Shown here in pieces: positions 23,583 through 29,724 of a stretch of DNA of 44,054 nt (position 1 is the stretch's first letter; each line of letters opens with the position of its first letter). The notes under the pieces were generated by a model. That model was not told the DNA's origin. It was given only the letters and a program-made list of their open reading frames with translations, and did no database searches. This DNA is from a virus. Made by a program: the position numbers and the translations under genes. Where the stretch lies: the IMG/VR virus record IMGVR_UViG_3300050821_008300, positions 1 to 44,054 of that record, one strand, 5' to 3'.

Positions 23583-24379
23583 GCCGAGGCCGCTTTCTGG
23601 TTTCGTAGCCAGGCTGGAACGGTATGAAGGAATAACCCTGCACTTTCTTGCTTCTTCCCCTTGAAAACCGCGTAGATTGCCTCACAAAGTCTTTCATCCG
23701 TCAGCCCTGGATCTTCAAGCCGCGCGACCGCTGCGAGCTTATCAACGAACCCCACCGTCACGTCTCTGCAATTGTGGGCTGTTGCTATCAGCTTCAAAGC
23801 CTTTGGAAATTCAGTGTCTTGGCGGTTTGGCGGTTTGCGATGCGGGTTTTGGGCAGCAGCATCCGACACCGCTTTGCTGAGTTCCACAACGCTACTAGTT
23901 TCCTCTGCTGCTGCTGTTGCCTCTGTAAGGGGTAGGTTGGGTTGGGTTGGGTTGGTAGCTGAAGCCAGGCTTACGTCCGTTTTTGGGACGCCGCGGCGCG
24001 CATTCCAGGAGTTCTGTCCACCTTTCTTTCCTGCTTCCTGTAACTTAGCGGAAAGTTCCTCAGCTCCAAGCCTACGTTTTTCATCGGCAGTAAAGAACAA
24101 GAAACCGTCGATTTCCGTAAAGAATCTCATCAAAAATTCGAGTTTTTTTCGAAATTTCTGCGCGGAAACTCCAAAACTCTTGCGAAGCCGGAACAGATTC
24201 TCTTCGGTGTTTTCGATGCCGCCGTGGTACCAGGCATGCCAGCGGAGTTGCATCAGGAGGCCGATTTCTTCAGCCGTACATCCTTGGAAATCGGCTATCT
24301 CGTCGGAAGGGAAAACTTGAATAGACCTGGTACGCGTTTTTGGTCTTGACGCAGGTTCAGACTGTTGTATAATGGGCAT
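23579..24379 (-). CDS. DUF1376/YdaU-like replication protein
   Basis: 266 residues. The N-terminal half (25-110) matches the DUF1376 pattern: DEIADFQGCTAEEIGLLMQL, then WYHGGIENTEENLFRLRKSFGV, FFTEIDGFLFFTADEKRRLGAE and KLQEAGKKGGQ. This domain starts many phage replication initiators. The middle is a low-complexity linker coded by a GGTTG repeat on the other strand. The C-terminal 90 residues are helical. A consensus promoter and GGAGG site serve it, and a predicted antisense RNA covers its leader. Likely replication initiator or loader. Confidence 0.7.
   Translation of the reverse strand: MPIIQQSEPASRPKTRTRSIQVFPSDEIADFQGCTAEEIGLLMQLRWHAWYHGGIENTEENLFRLRKSFGVSAQKFRKKLEFLMRFFTEIDGFLFFTADEKRRLGAEELSAKLQEAGKKGGQNSWNARRGVPKTDVSLASATNPTQPNLPLTEATAAAEETSSVVELSKAVSDAAAQNPHRKPPNRQDTEFPKALKLIATAHNCRDVTVGFVDKLAAVARLEDPGLTDERLCEAIYAVFKGKKQESAGLFLHTVPAWLRNQKAASA
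23929..23956 (+). repeat. Telomere-like G-rich pentamer/hexamer repeat
   Basis: GGGG followed by TAGGTT and three GGGTT units; four G-runs with short loops meet the usual quadruplex rule. It lies inside the linker of the putative replication gene, where the other strand encodes NPTQPNLP. Confidence 0.6.
24346..24373 (+). promoter_or_regulatory. Strong predicted promoter for an antisense RNA
   Basis: TTGACG (24346-24351), 16 bp, TATAAT (24368-24373). It lies within the first codons of the minus-strand replication gene and fires away from it, starting near 24380. Confidence 0.7.
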
Positions 24380-24470
24380 GTCGAAGCCTCCATTGGGGTG
24401 GTGCCTGATGGTCTGGTGATATGCAGGTTGGGCCGGGTTTTCTCACGCGGAGATCCGGCCCTTCGTTTTT
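24380..24470 (+). ncRNA. Candidate counter-transcribed RNA controlling the replication gene
   Basis: About 91 nt, bounded by the consensus promoter at 24346-24373 and the hairpin-plus-T terminator at 24430-24470. No ORF with a ribosome site fills it. It is fully complementary to the predicted leader of the replication mRNA (about 24528 to 24380), including the GGAGG site. This is the standard arrangement of plasmid copy-number antisense RNAs. Confidence 0.6.
24430..24470 (+). terminator. Rho-independent terminator
   Basis: GGGCCGG (24430-24436) pairs with CCGGCCC (24455-24461) around an 18-nt loop and is followed by TTCGTTTTT. On the other strand no T-run follows, so the signal is directional. 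Confidence 0.7.
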
Positions 24471-24534
24471 CACAACAAGGAAATTCACCAACGGCCAAGC
24501 GAAGAGAGGGCCGGTGTTTGGTGACATGGTTCCG

Positions 24535-24563
24535 ATTCTACACCCGTCCTCAGAGTATTTCAA
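24535..24563 (-). promoter_or_regulatory. Predicted promoter of the replication operon
   Basis: On the minus strand TTGAAA (24563-24558), 17 bp, TAGAAT (24540-24535). Transcription from about 24528 gives a leader of roughly 150 nt before the ATG at 24379, which has GGAGG 7 nt upstream. Confidence 0.65.
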
Positions 24564-24720
24564 ATAAATTTCACAAGCGTAGTACCTGCCAGTACTTGAC
24601 AAGTGCATCTTTTCGCCGTAGCCTTCTGGAGTGCAATCACCTTTGGAGCCTTCCGCGTTCCGTCTTGGCTGTGTTGGCACGGGAGATCCGTGTCAAGTTC
24701 CTACCCAACAGGTTGAGCGC
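24564..24720. other. Non-coding remainder of the divergent control region
   Basis: No supported gene. It holds a short palindrome ACTTGACAAGT (24595-24605, which contains TTGACA) and CACGG/CCGTG flanking GAGAT, either of which could be an operator. I see no good -10 for a rightward promoter serving the 24721 gene. Confidence 0.4.
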
Positions 24721-24834
24721 ATGAATCACCAGACGGAACGCCGAGGGCTTCAGGTTGCTATCGACAGTCGGGAATGTTGGGCGGGGGTACTCCAGTCCCC
24801 CGCCGTCGTCATCACGCAAAGGCTGAAATCATGA
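24721..24834 (+). CDS. 37-residue ORF ending in an A hairpin
   Basis: MNHQTERRGLQVAIDSRECW then AGVLQSPAVVITQRLKS. Residues about 21-28 are the translated A hairpin at 24780-24804. The TGA overlaps the next ATG (ATGA), and a weak AGG precedes the start. Probably a coupled micro-gene or leader. Confidence 0.5.
   Translation: MNHQTERRGLQVAIDSRECWAGVLQSPAVVITQRLKS
24780..24804 (+). repeat. Hairpin, A form (G-rich stem)
   Basis: Stem GGCGGGGG, loop TACTCCAGT. Translated near the end of the 37-residue ORF. Confidence 0.8.
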
Positions 24835-25118
24835 ACTGGACTCGTGACCGTGTACGCCGTCTCGCTCGAATCTCAGCAAACGCAGCTCTACTCTCAGCCG
24901 ATCTGCAAATGCTAATCCACGAACTCGGGTCGGAAGATCACGGAAAAGAAAAGTTGACCGCGGCGAATGAAGAGATTCACCGAGCGGGAACAGTGATCGA
25001 TGAAACACTGGACTGCGGCAAGACGATTTGGGAACTGACGGACGGGCTTGCGATTGCTGCGTCCCCGTGCGGAGATACCGAGGATATTGAATTCGCCGAA
25101 CGCGTGGGTTTCAAATGA
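24831..25118 (+). CDS. Small helical protein, unknown
   Basis: 95 residues from MNWTRDRVRRLARISANAAL; mostly amphipathic helix with acidic C-terminal half (SPCGDTEDIEFAERV). Coupled by ATGA to both neighbours. First sizeable gene of the rightward accessory operon. No family recognised. Confidence 0.6.
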   Translation: MNWTRDRVRRLARISANAALLSADLQMLIHELGSEDHGKEKLTAANEEIHRAGTVIDETLDCGKTIWELTDGLAIAASPCGDTEDIEFAERVGFK

Positions 25119-25396
25119 ACCAGGAGCCAGTCATCTTCTCGCGCGGCGCCACACTGCGGGATGTACCGCTTAACTTCGAGGGCATCGTTTGCAGTTTTAC
25201 CGAGTGGACATCTTCTGCGTTTCGGGCGCGCGATCTCCACGAACAGTGCTGCGAGTATTTGAAGACTCTTCCGCCCGCAGACACACTGAAGGGGGATCTC
25301 GTGTTACCCCAAGCTCTGGAGAATACGCCGGGTCGTCAGTGGCACAAGAAGCACATTCACGGATCGAGAGATAATTACGGATGGAAAAGCTTGTGA
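25115..25396 (+). CDS. Small protein, unknown
   Basis: 93 residues, MNQEPVIFSRGATLRDVPLN onward, with WTSSAFRARDLHEQCCEYLK and a His/Lys-rich end (WHKKHIHGSRDNYGW). ATGA overlap with the previous gene. Not recognised; perhaps an enzyme inhibitor or nucleic-acid binder. Confidence 0.6.
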   Translation: MNQEPVIFSRGATLRDVPLNFEGIVCSFTEWTSSAFRARDLHEQCCEYLKTLPPADTLKGDLVLPQALENTPGRQWHKKHIHGSRDNYGWKSL

Positions 25397-25410
25397 GTTG
25401 TATTCGTTTT

Positions 25411-25433
25411 GTGCTGCCCTGGAGTGGCAGCAC
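25411..25433 (+). repeat. Hairpin, B form
   Basis: Stem GTGCTGCC, loop CTGGAGT, followed by GTTCGGAGGTCGATG, the start of the 25446 gene. Confidence 0.88.
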
Positions 25434-25445
25434 GTTCGGAGGTCG

Positions 25446-25667
25446 ATGAAAGATCTTACGTGTATTTTCCTCGGAACCGGGTTGCTGATATTGTGGCTCG
25501 CGGGCTGGCTTGGTTTCTGTTGGGGCTTCCATTATAAGCCTGATCCATTCGTGTGTGTTGCGATCAATTTTCCCGTCGTCTTCGGATGCCTGCAAATCGT
25601 TTCAATCCCCGCGCGCCGCGAACGCAGACGAATTCTGGATGAAATCGCCAGGCTCAGAAAGTTTTGA
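25446..25667 (+). CDS. Two-helix membrane protein in a B...A cassette
   Basis: 73 residues with two membrane helices (about 10-25 WLAGWLGFCWGF and 32-50 CVAINFPVVFGCLQIV) and a basic tail (PARRERRRILDEIARLRKF). The B hairpin at 25411-25433 followed by GGAGGTCGATG forms its start. The A hairpin with an identical stem closes the cassette after the next gene. Holin- or toxin-like by size; function unknown. Confidence 0.6.
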   Translation: MKDLTCIFLGTGLLILWLAGWLGFCWGFHYKPDPFVCVAINFPVVFGCLQIVSIPARRERRRILDEIARLRKF

Positions 25668-25906
25668 AGAACCTCTCAATGGAAACCTACTATTCTGTGC
25701 GTGTGAAAGTTGGAGGGCAACGTAATTTCGTCCGGATCGCAACTGCCGATCTCAAAGGTATGCGCGTTGGGGATACGTGCAGATTGTCAGACGGACGTAT
25801 TGGAGTTATACGAAAAATCACTGCGGGCGAAGGGTTTTCGTTAAACCCCCAACGTGCTGCCACTCCAGGGCAGCACGAAACGCAGGATGCTGAAGGAACG
25901 GAGTAG
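25664..25906 (+). CDS. Small beta-rich protein with A-hairpin tail
   Basis: 80 residues from a TTG overlapping the upstream TGA, or 75 from ATG 25679. The body (YYSVRVKVGGQRNFVRIA, MRVGDTCRLSDGRIGVIRKI) looks like a small SH3-like barrel. The last 18 residues, PQRAATPGQHETQDAEGTE, are the translated A hairpin at 25854-25876 with its conserved 3' flank. The same tail ends several unrelated proteins here. Confidence 0.6.
   Translation: MKNLSMETYYSVRVKVGGQRNFVRIATADLKGMRVGDTCRLSDGRIGVIRKITAGEGFSLNPQRAATPGQHETQDAEGTE
25854..25876 (+). repeat. Hairpin, A form
   Basis: Stem GTGCTGCC (same as the partner B at 25411), loop ACTCCAG; encodes the tail of the 25664 protein. Confidence 0.88.
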
Positions 25907-25915
25907 AATAGTCGG

Positions 25916-26341
25916 ATGGAAAATAAAACAGATCAGATCAAACGCAACGGCTTCTTTCTCGCCGCCCTCGCAACACTCTTCCTGTTCATGCAGCGAATCG
26001 TAGACGCCGCCACAAACAAAATTAACGTAAGCCAATTGCTCGGGGGAGGCGTCTCACAAACCGGATTCAACCTGACTACGACACCCGGAGGAGTAGTGGG
26101 CTGGACGCCGACGCCGGCCGCGGGTACGCTCAACTTTGCCGATTTCGTTTCCGTCACAGCGTCAGGCAGCACAATCACACTTGCGAATGCTCCGAGCCCC
26201 GCCACTTCATTAGGGCTGTACAAGAATGGGCAGCTCTTGCAACCAGGGAGTGGAAACGACTACACCGCCGCGGGAGTCACGATCACACTTTCGGTTGCCG
26301 CGCTCGCTACGGATAACTTTCAAGCCAATTACCGATTCTGA
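25916..26341 (+). CDS. Membrane-anchored phage fibre-type protein
   Basis: 141 residues: N-terminal hydrophobic segment (GFFLAALATLFLFMQRIVDA), then a beta-domain ending LGLYKNGQLLQPGSGNDY, AGVTITLSV, DNFQANYRF. The C-terminal pattern is a common module of phage tail-fibre and baseplate-associated proteins. Located in the accessory region, not the structural operon, just after the B...A cassette. Surface or virion role inferred. Confidence 0.65.
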   Translation: MENKTDQIKRNGFFLAALATLFLFMQRIVDAATNKINVSQLLGGGVSQTGFNLTTTPGGVVGWTPTPAAGTLNFADFVSVTASGSTITLANAPSPATSLGLYKNGQLLQPGSGNDYTAAGVTITLSVAALATDNFQANYRF

Positions 26342-26345
26342 AACC

Positions 26346-26840
26346 ATGAAAGATTCACTGGGCACGCTAGGAGCTATATTCGGTGCGTTCGGGCTTCTCT
26401 TTATCGTCGTAGCCTTTGCCTCATCCAACAAAATAAATCTTCAGCAACAAGCCCTCCAGCCCGTGACCAATTCCGCAGTCTTCGCAACTCACAATCAGAT
26501 TCAACAAGCCTCCGACTTGCGATGCGCTTCGCAAAACGGCACGCAAGCGTATACGTGCGCGCCGTGTCCCCTCACAGGATCATGCGTTAGCGGTATCGGC
26601 CCGAATCCGTTCATAAACCAGGTCGTGTATGGGATGGAGTTGCAGTTTATCGTGGATAGTGCGTGCGTCTCCACCAGGGCTCCGTTTCCGTGTACGGTGA
26701 ACGTCGATAACTTTGGACCACTGAGCGTCTTCATTAACAACGGAAGCACGGCGCCTACGCCTGCGACATTCGGACCGGGGTTTCACCGAATTGCAGCAGA
26801 TCAGATCGGATCACAACTGGTATGGCGTCTGGAATACTGA
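26346..26840 (+). CDS. Membrane-anchored beta-domain protein
   Basis: 164 residues from the ATG 5 bp after the previous stop. The hydrophobic anchor (LGAIFGAFGLLFIVVAFAS) is followed by a Cys-containing domain (six Cys at about 60-125) and strands VNVDNFGPLSVFINNGS, HRIAADQIGSQLVWRLEY. Paired with the previous gene in layout. Likely exported to the cell surface or virion. Confidence 0.6.
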   Translation: MKDSLGTLGAIFGAFGLLFIVVAFASSNKINLQQQALQPVTNSAVFATHNQIQQASDLRCASQNGTQAYTCAPCPLTGSCVSGIGPNPFINQVVYGMELQFIVDSACVSTRAPFPCTVNVDNFGPLSVFINNGSTAPTPATFGPGFHRIAADQIGSQLVWRLEY

Positions 26841-26843
26841 CCG

Positions 26844-27044
26844 ATGCCAACGGGACGTTACGACCGCGTGCACTTGCGGGGCCGGGTTCAGCGAAACAGA
26901 AAATGCAACTGCGGAGCGTGTAAGCTATGTCTTCATCGAAGCGTCAACGCCAAATCGTACTTGAAAAGAAAGTCGCGCGTGAAGCCTCCCGCGCGCGTGC
27001 AGCGTTACGAGTGGGACCGAACCAGCCTGCAAGAGAGTTGGTAA
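26844..27044 (+). CDS. Small Cys/Arg-rich protein overlapping DUF3310
   Basis: 66 residues; CNCGACKLCLHR (residues about 22-33) is a short zinc-knuckle motif frequent in tiny phage proteins. Its 3' third overlaps the next gene in another frame by 118 nt. Either the overlap is real or the true protein stops earlier and a frameshift joins the zinc motif to the N-terminal basic helix of the next frame. Confidence 0.45.
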   Translation: MPTGRYDRVHLRGRVQRNRKCNCGACKLCLHRSVNAKSYLKRKSRVKPPARVQRYEWDRTSLQESW

Positions 27045-27286
27045 AACATCCATACCACTACAACGGGGACACGCCGCACGAAGTAATCAAGTGCCTGGAA
27101 GCCTGGGGGCTCGAATTCGACGCGCTTCTGTGGAACGCAGTGAAGTACATTGCGCGCTCTGGGAAGAAAGGCTCCGCGGTTACCGATCTGGAGAAAGCCC
27201 GTTTCTACATCGACCGCCGAATTGAAACACTCCGTGCAGCGGCAGGGCTATCCCAGTGCCCTGCCAAGACGAAAGAGCGTCCATGA
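26927..27286 (+). CDS. DUF3310 protein with A-hairpin tail
   Basis: 119 residues. Residues 40-100, HPYHYNGDTPHEVIKCLEAWG then LLWNAVKYIARSGKKG and DLEKARFYIDRRIE, match DUF3310, a small phage family sometimes called nucleotide kinase-like but of unproven activity. GGAG lies 10 nt before the ATG. The end LSQCPAKTKERP is the translated variant A hairpin at 27241-27265. Its stop overlaps the next ATG. Confidence 0.8.
   Translation: MSSSKRQRQIVLEKKVAREASRARAALRVGPNQPARELVKHPYHYNGDTPHEVIKCLEAWGLEFDALLWNAVKYIARSGKKGSAVTDLEKARFYIDRRIETLRAAAGLSQCPAKTKERP
27241..27265 (+). repeat. Hairpin, A form (variant loop)
   Basis: Stem GGCAGGGC, loop TATCCCAGT; flank AAGACGAAAGAGCG. Encodes the DUF3310 protein's end. 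Confidence 0.75.
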
Positions 27287-27645
27287 AAGCTCTGCTACTA
27301 TTTCTTGGAGTGCTAGCTTTCGCCCAGACAACCAAAGAGCCCATCGACGTGTGCGGGGGAGCGAAGGGACGGCCCTGCACGTGTACGCGCCGCATCGATC
27401 GGCTGAAATCTCAGCGCGTAGCTGAGTGTGAAAAATCTGGCGTACCGGCAATTGATTGCCAAGCACAACTTCCGGTCGATGACTGTACTTTTGTGGACTG
27501 GGGAGAGCAGACCGAAAAACAGCCCGACATGGCCGATTACTGCCGCCGCGTTTGTAAGATCCACGATTGCAAATGTGGAGACAAAGCAACTTGTCACGTG
27601 ATGCATAAGGCATCTGACCATGAGAAGCCGAAAGGAACGAAGTGA
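27283..27645 (+). CDS. Secreted Cys-rich protein
   Basis: 120 residues with signal peptide MKALLLFLGVLAFAQ and eleven Cys in the mature part (CGGAKGRPCTCTRR, DCQAQLPVDDC, YCRRVCKIHDCKCGDKATC). It is small, charged and disulfide-capable, as in secreted effectors or inhibitors. Starts within the stop of the DUF3310 gene (ATGA) and ends in GTGA with the next gene. Function unknown. Confidence 0.65.
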   Translation: MKALLLFLGVLAFAQTTKEPIDVCGGAKGRPCTCTRRIDRLKSQRVAECEKSGVPAIDCQAQLPVDDCTFVDWGEQTEKQPDMADYCRRVCKIHDCKCGDKATCHVMHKASDHEKPKGTK

Positions 27646-27920
27646 GCGATTTTAAGCTGGGCGAGACAGTTAGATTTGGTGGGGAGCATCGGTTAGCCGG
27701 TAAGATCGGTGAGGTCGTATACGTGAATCAAGAGCACGAATTCTTTGAGGTGCGCTTCGAGTCTAAGTTGTATCGTGCACTGGCCAGGCTCGGCAGTTGG
27801 GCTCCGCGGGTAGCCCGAGTGCGACCGCAGAAACTAGCTTTCTCGTTCCGTTGGGCACGTACGAATGTTCAACGCGCTGAAACTCCAGTTCAGCGCGAAA
27901 CGAAAGATGCTGAAGTGTGA
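27642..27920 (+). CDS. Small SH3-like protein with A-hairpin tail
   Basis: 92 residues from a GTG overlapping the previous stop. GETVRFGGEHRLAGKIGEVV and HEFFEVRFESKLYRA resemble a KOW/SH3-like barrel. The tail VQRAETPVQRETKDAEV is the translated A hairpin at 27874-27896, almost the same as the tail of the 25664 protein. No B hairpin precedes it. Confidence 0.6.
   Translation: MSDFKLGETVRFGGEHRLAGKIGEVVYVNQEHEFFEVRFESKLYRALARLGSWAPRVARVRPQKLAFSFRWARTNVQRAETPVQRETKDAEV
27874..27896 (+). repeat. Hairpin, A form
   Basis: Stem GCGCTGAA, loop ACTCCAG, 3' flank GAAACGAAAGATGCTGAAG. Encodes the 27642 protein's tail. Confidence 0.85.
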
Positions 27921-27980
27921 GTAATGGTACTTCCGGGGCTTGACGGCGTGCGGGCGCTGAGGCAGGATTGAACGCATGGA

Positions 27981-28481
27981 GTGCCTGTGACGCCGCCGCG
28001 TTCCCGAGATAGGCTAGACTTTATCAAGACGCTACCGTGTTGTGTCTGTGGACGATCGCGCAACGTGCAGCCATGCCACACACCGCGGTTAGCTGGAGAC
28101 GAAGCCCGCGGGATGGGACAAAAGCGGGACGACTTCCGCGCAATTCCAATGTGTTGGATTCATCACGCCGAACAGCATTCTATCGGATGGCCGCGATTCA
28201 TCCAGACTTACGACTTGGATTTGCAGGAGATCCTACGGGAGTTGAGAGAAAAGCCCGTACTGGTGGTTTGGTCGGGGATTCCAACTCTCGGGCAACTATG
28301 TCCGCGTGATCCCAGGTTCTTCGGATGGGGTCCGCGCTTCGTGGCATTGTACCGAGATCAGGAGTTTATTTTGAAGTCAGTTGATGATGGGCTCGAAGCT
28401 TCGCTTGATCTGGCTTTTCGGGTGTGCGGGGAATACCTTAGAGATCAGCTAAGGGAAAGACACTTGAAGAAGGCGAGCTGA
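27981..28481 (+). CDS. DUF968-like HNH nuclease
   Basis: 166 residues. CCVCGRSRNVQPCHT, QKRDDFRAIPMCWIHH and AEQHSIGWPRF fit the DUF968/recombination endonuclease-like HNH pattern, with a zinc ribbon and central His pair. The start GTG at 27981 lies 60 bp after the previous gene. Probable role in recombination or replication intermediate processing. A helical C-terminal third is of unknown function. Confidence 0.75.
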   Translation: MPVTPPRSRDRLDFIKTLPCCVCGRSRNVQPCHTPRLAGDEARGMGQKRDDFRAIPMCWIHHAEQHSIGWPRFIQTYDLDLQEILRELREKPVLVVWSGIPTLGQLCPRDPRFFGWGPRFVALYRDQEFILKSVDDGLEASLDLAFRVCGEYLRDQLRERHLKKAS

Positions 28482-28493
28482 AATATTCGTCTT

Positions 28494-28515
28494 GTGCTGC
28501 TCTGGAATGCAGCAC
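28494..28515 (+). repeat. Hairpin, B form (variant loop)
   Basis: Stem GTGCTGC, loop TCTGGAAT; followed by GGGAGGTCGATG. Confidence 0.82.
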
Positions 28516-28527
28516 AATGGGAGGTCG

Positions 28528-28803
28528 ATGTCAAACAAAACCGAAGAGGAGAGAGCCGCTACGCCTTCGTTCGTGGGATTGTGCCCAGATTGCAAGATGA
28601 TGCTCGCTTGCGCCGTGGACGAACCCGCATACGCAAAGGACAACGCACGTTCGGTCGCCTCATGGATGAGAGCCGGTCTTATCATCGAAAAACGTTCCGT
28701 GGCTGATGTCAGAATTGCGCAATGGTGCAAATGCCCACGGCGCCGAAAGAAGAATCCCCCACGGGCTGCAACTCCAGTGCAGCCCGAGACGAAAGAAACC
28801 TGA
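28528..28803 (+). CDS. Zinc-ribbon protein in a B-gene-A cassette
   Basis: 91 residues. B hairpin 28494-28515, then GGGAGGTCGATG as start; CPDCK and CKCP (about residues 19-23 and 69-72) form a zinc site; the tail PPRAATPVQPETKET is the A hairpin 28763-28785. The stop overlaps the next ATG (TGATG). A clean one-gene cassette of about 310 bp. Confidence 0.65.
   Translation: MSNKTEEERAATPSFVGLCPDCKMMLACAVDEPAYAKDNARSVASWMRAGLIIEKRSVADVRIAQWCKCPRRRKKNPPRAATPVQPETKET
28763..28785 (+). repeat. Hairpin, A form
   Basis: Stem GGGCTGCA, loop ACTCCAG; encodes the tail of the 28528 protein. Its stem differs from the partner B. Confidence 0.85.
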
Positions 28804-28967
28804 TGCCAACGAAGCGCGGCAACACGCCGACTGGCTTATGGAGCTGGATTGATCTCTGGGTAGCCCGGTACAGTCGGTATCAGCGGCGCAAAGAAGTCCA
28901 CGAAGCCAGGGAGCGCGAAAAGATCGCAGCGCGGGAACGGATACGGCGAGAACAGAGGATGAGGTAA
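28803..28967 (+). CDS. Small basic helical protein
   Basis: 54 residues, MPTKRGNTPTGLWSWIDLW then a long charged helix (RRKEVHEAREREKIAARER). Starts within the stop of the cassette gene. Followed by the oppositely oriented HNH remnant. Unknown. Confidence 0.5.
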   Translation: MPTKRGNTPTGLWSWIDLWVARYSRYQRRKEVHEAREREKIAARERIRREQRMR

Positions 28968-28978
28968 GGTGATTTGGT

Positions 28979-29611
28979 CTAAGGTGCTTGTTCGGATGCT
29001 AACCATGCATTCTTTGTGGCCGCATTTAACGCTGGGGCCAATCCGCGAATAGCTAGCCACGACGTATACTCATCTTCTGTTTTGTCGCACTTTTGTGAGT
29101 TGCAGGGCTTGCAAGATGCCTGGATATTGCTGATTGAATGTTGTCCGCCTCTTGAAAGTGGGCGCACGTGGTCTATTGTTAAAGGACGGCGCAAATTTCC
29201 ACACCAGTAGCAAACGCCTTCCACAATTCGTTTGCAGAATGCTCCAAACATGTGAGCGTCCAATCTATCCCTCCGGGTCGTGTTATCGGAGTCCTTGCGA
29301 GTGTAGTTAGTTCGGATATTGTTAAGAATGCGGCGACGGTCCAGCATTTGCTTTCGTGCAACGTCCTTAGACGTCTGTAATTCGGCCCGCTTGAAAGATT
29401 CTTCAATCAGCAAATTTTGAAAATCTATTCTGCGCTGGCGTTCCCGTTCTTGACGCTGCCGCTGCTGTTCTTGAAGTCTATTCTGTTAGTATGCCCTCTG
29501 TGCGCGGCTACGACTCGTTCTTTTGGCTAGCCGTTTTTGCTCATTATAAAAGACCGCGAAATCGGCAGCGGAGCGCTGGGCCATTGCAAACCATTCCTGT
29601 TCTGTAGCCAC
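28979..29611 (-). pseudogene. HNH homing endonuclease interrupted by a stop codon
   Basis: One frame runs from GTG 29611 to 28979 (211 codons) with a single internal TAA at 29488-29486 (codon 42). Before it: QRSAADFAVFYNEQKRLAK; after it an uninterrupted charged helix (QNRLQEQQRQRQERERQRR) into the C-terminal HNH: CYWCGNLRRPLTIDHV, RPLSRGGQHSISNIQ, SCKPCNSQKCDKT. Its base composition is more AT-rich than that of its neighbours and it opposes their direction, as for an invading homing nuclease. The stop suggests decay, unless the C-terminal part is reinitiated (TTG 29413). Confidence 0.75.
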
Positions 29612-29724
29612 GGGATTGATTATGCCTTAGAGGGAGTAGATTATCCCACGGTACGGTGGTACTAGGACGATATTGGTACTTTTATTTTATTGATTTCGTG
29701 CTCTGTTTCAGAGCAGAATGAATC
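29612..29724. other. Short AT-rich intergenic segment
   Basis: No gene. It contains a perfect small hairpin, TGCTCTG-TTT-CAGAGCA (29699-29715), 9 nt before ATG 29725 and after TTCG. It resembles a shrunken B hairpin lacking the CTGGAGT loop. Confidence 0.45.

Noticed and set aside
24595-24605. TTGACA inside ACTTGACAAGT as a rightward promoter
   Set aside because: No acceptable -10 lies 16-18 bp downstream; kept only as a possible operator.
25411-25433. Dispersed hairpins as rho-independent terminators
   Set aside because: No T-run follows the stems; B forms lie just before start codons and A forms are usually inside coding frames.
29699-29715. TGCTCTG-TTT-CAGAGCA as a 28th family member
   Set aside because: It lacks the CTGGAGT loop and flanks; position before an ATG is suggestive only.
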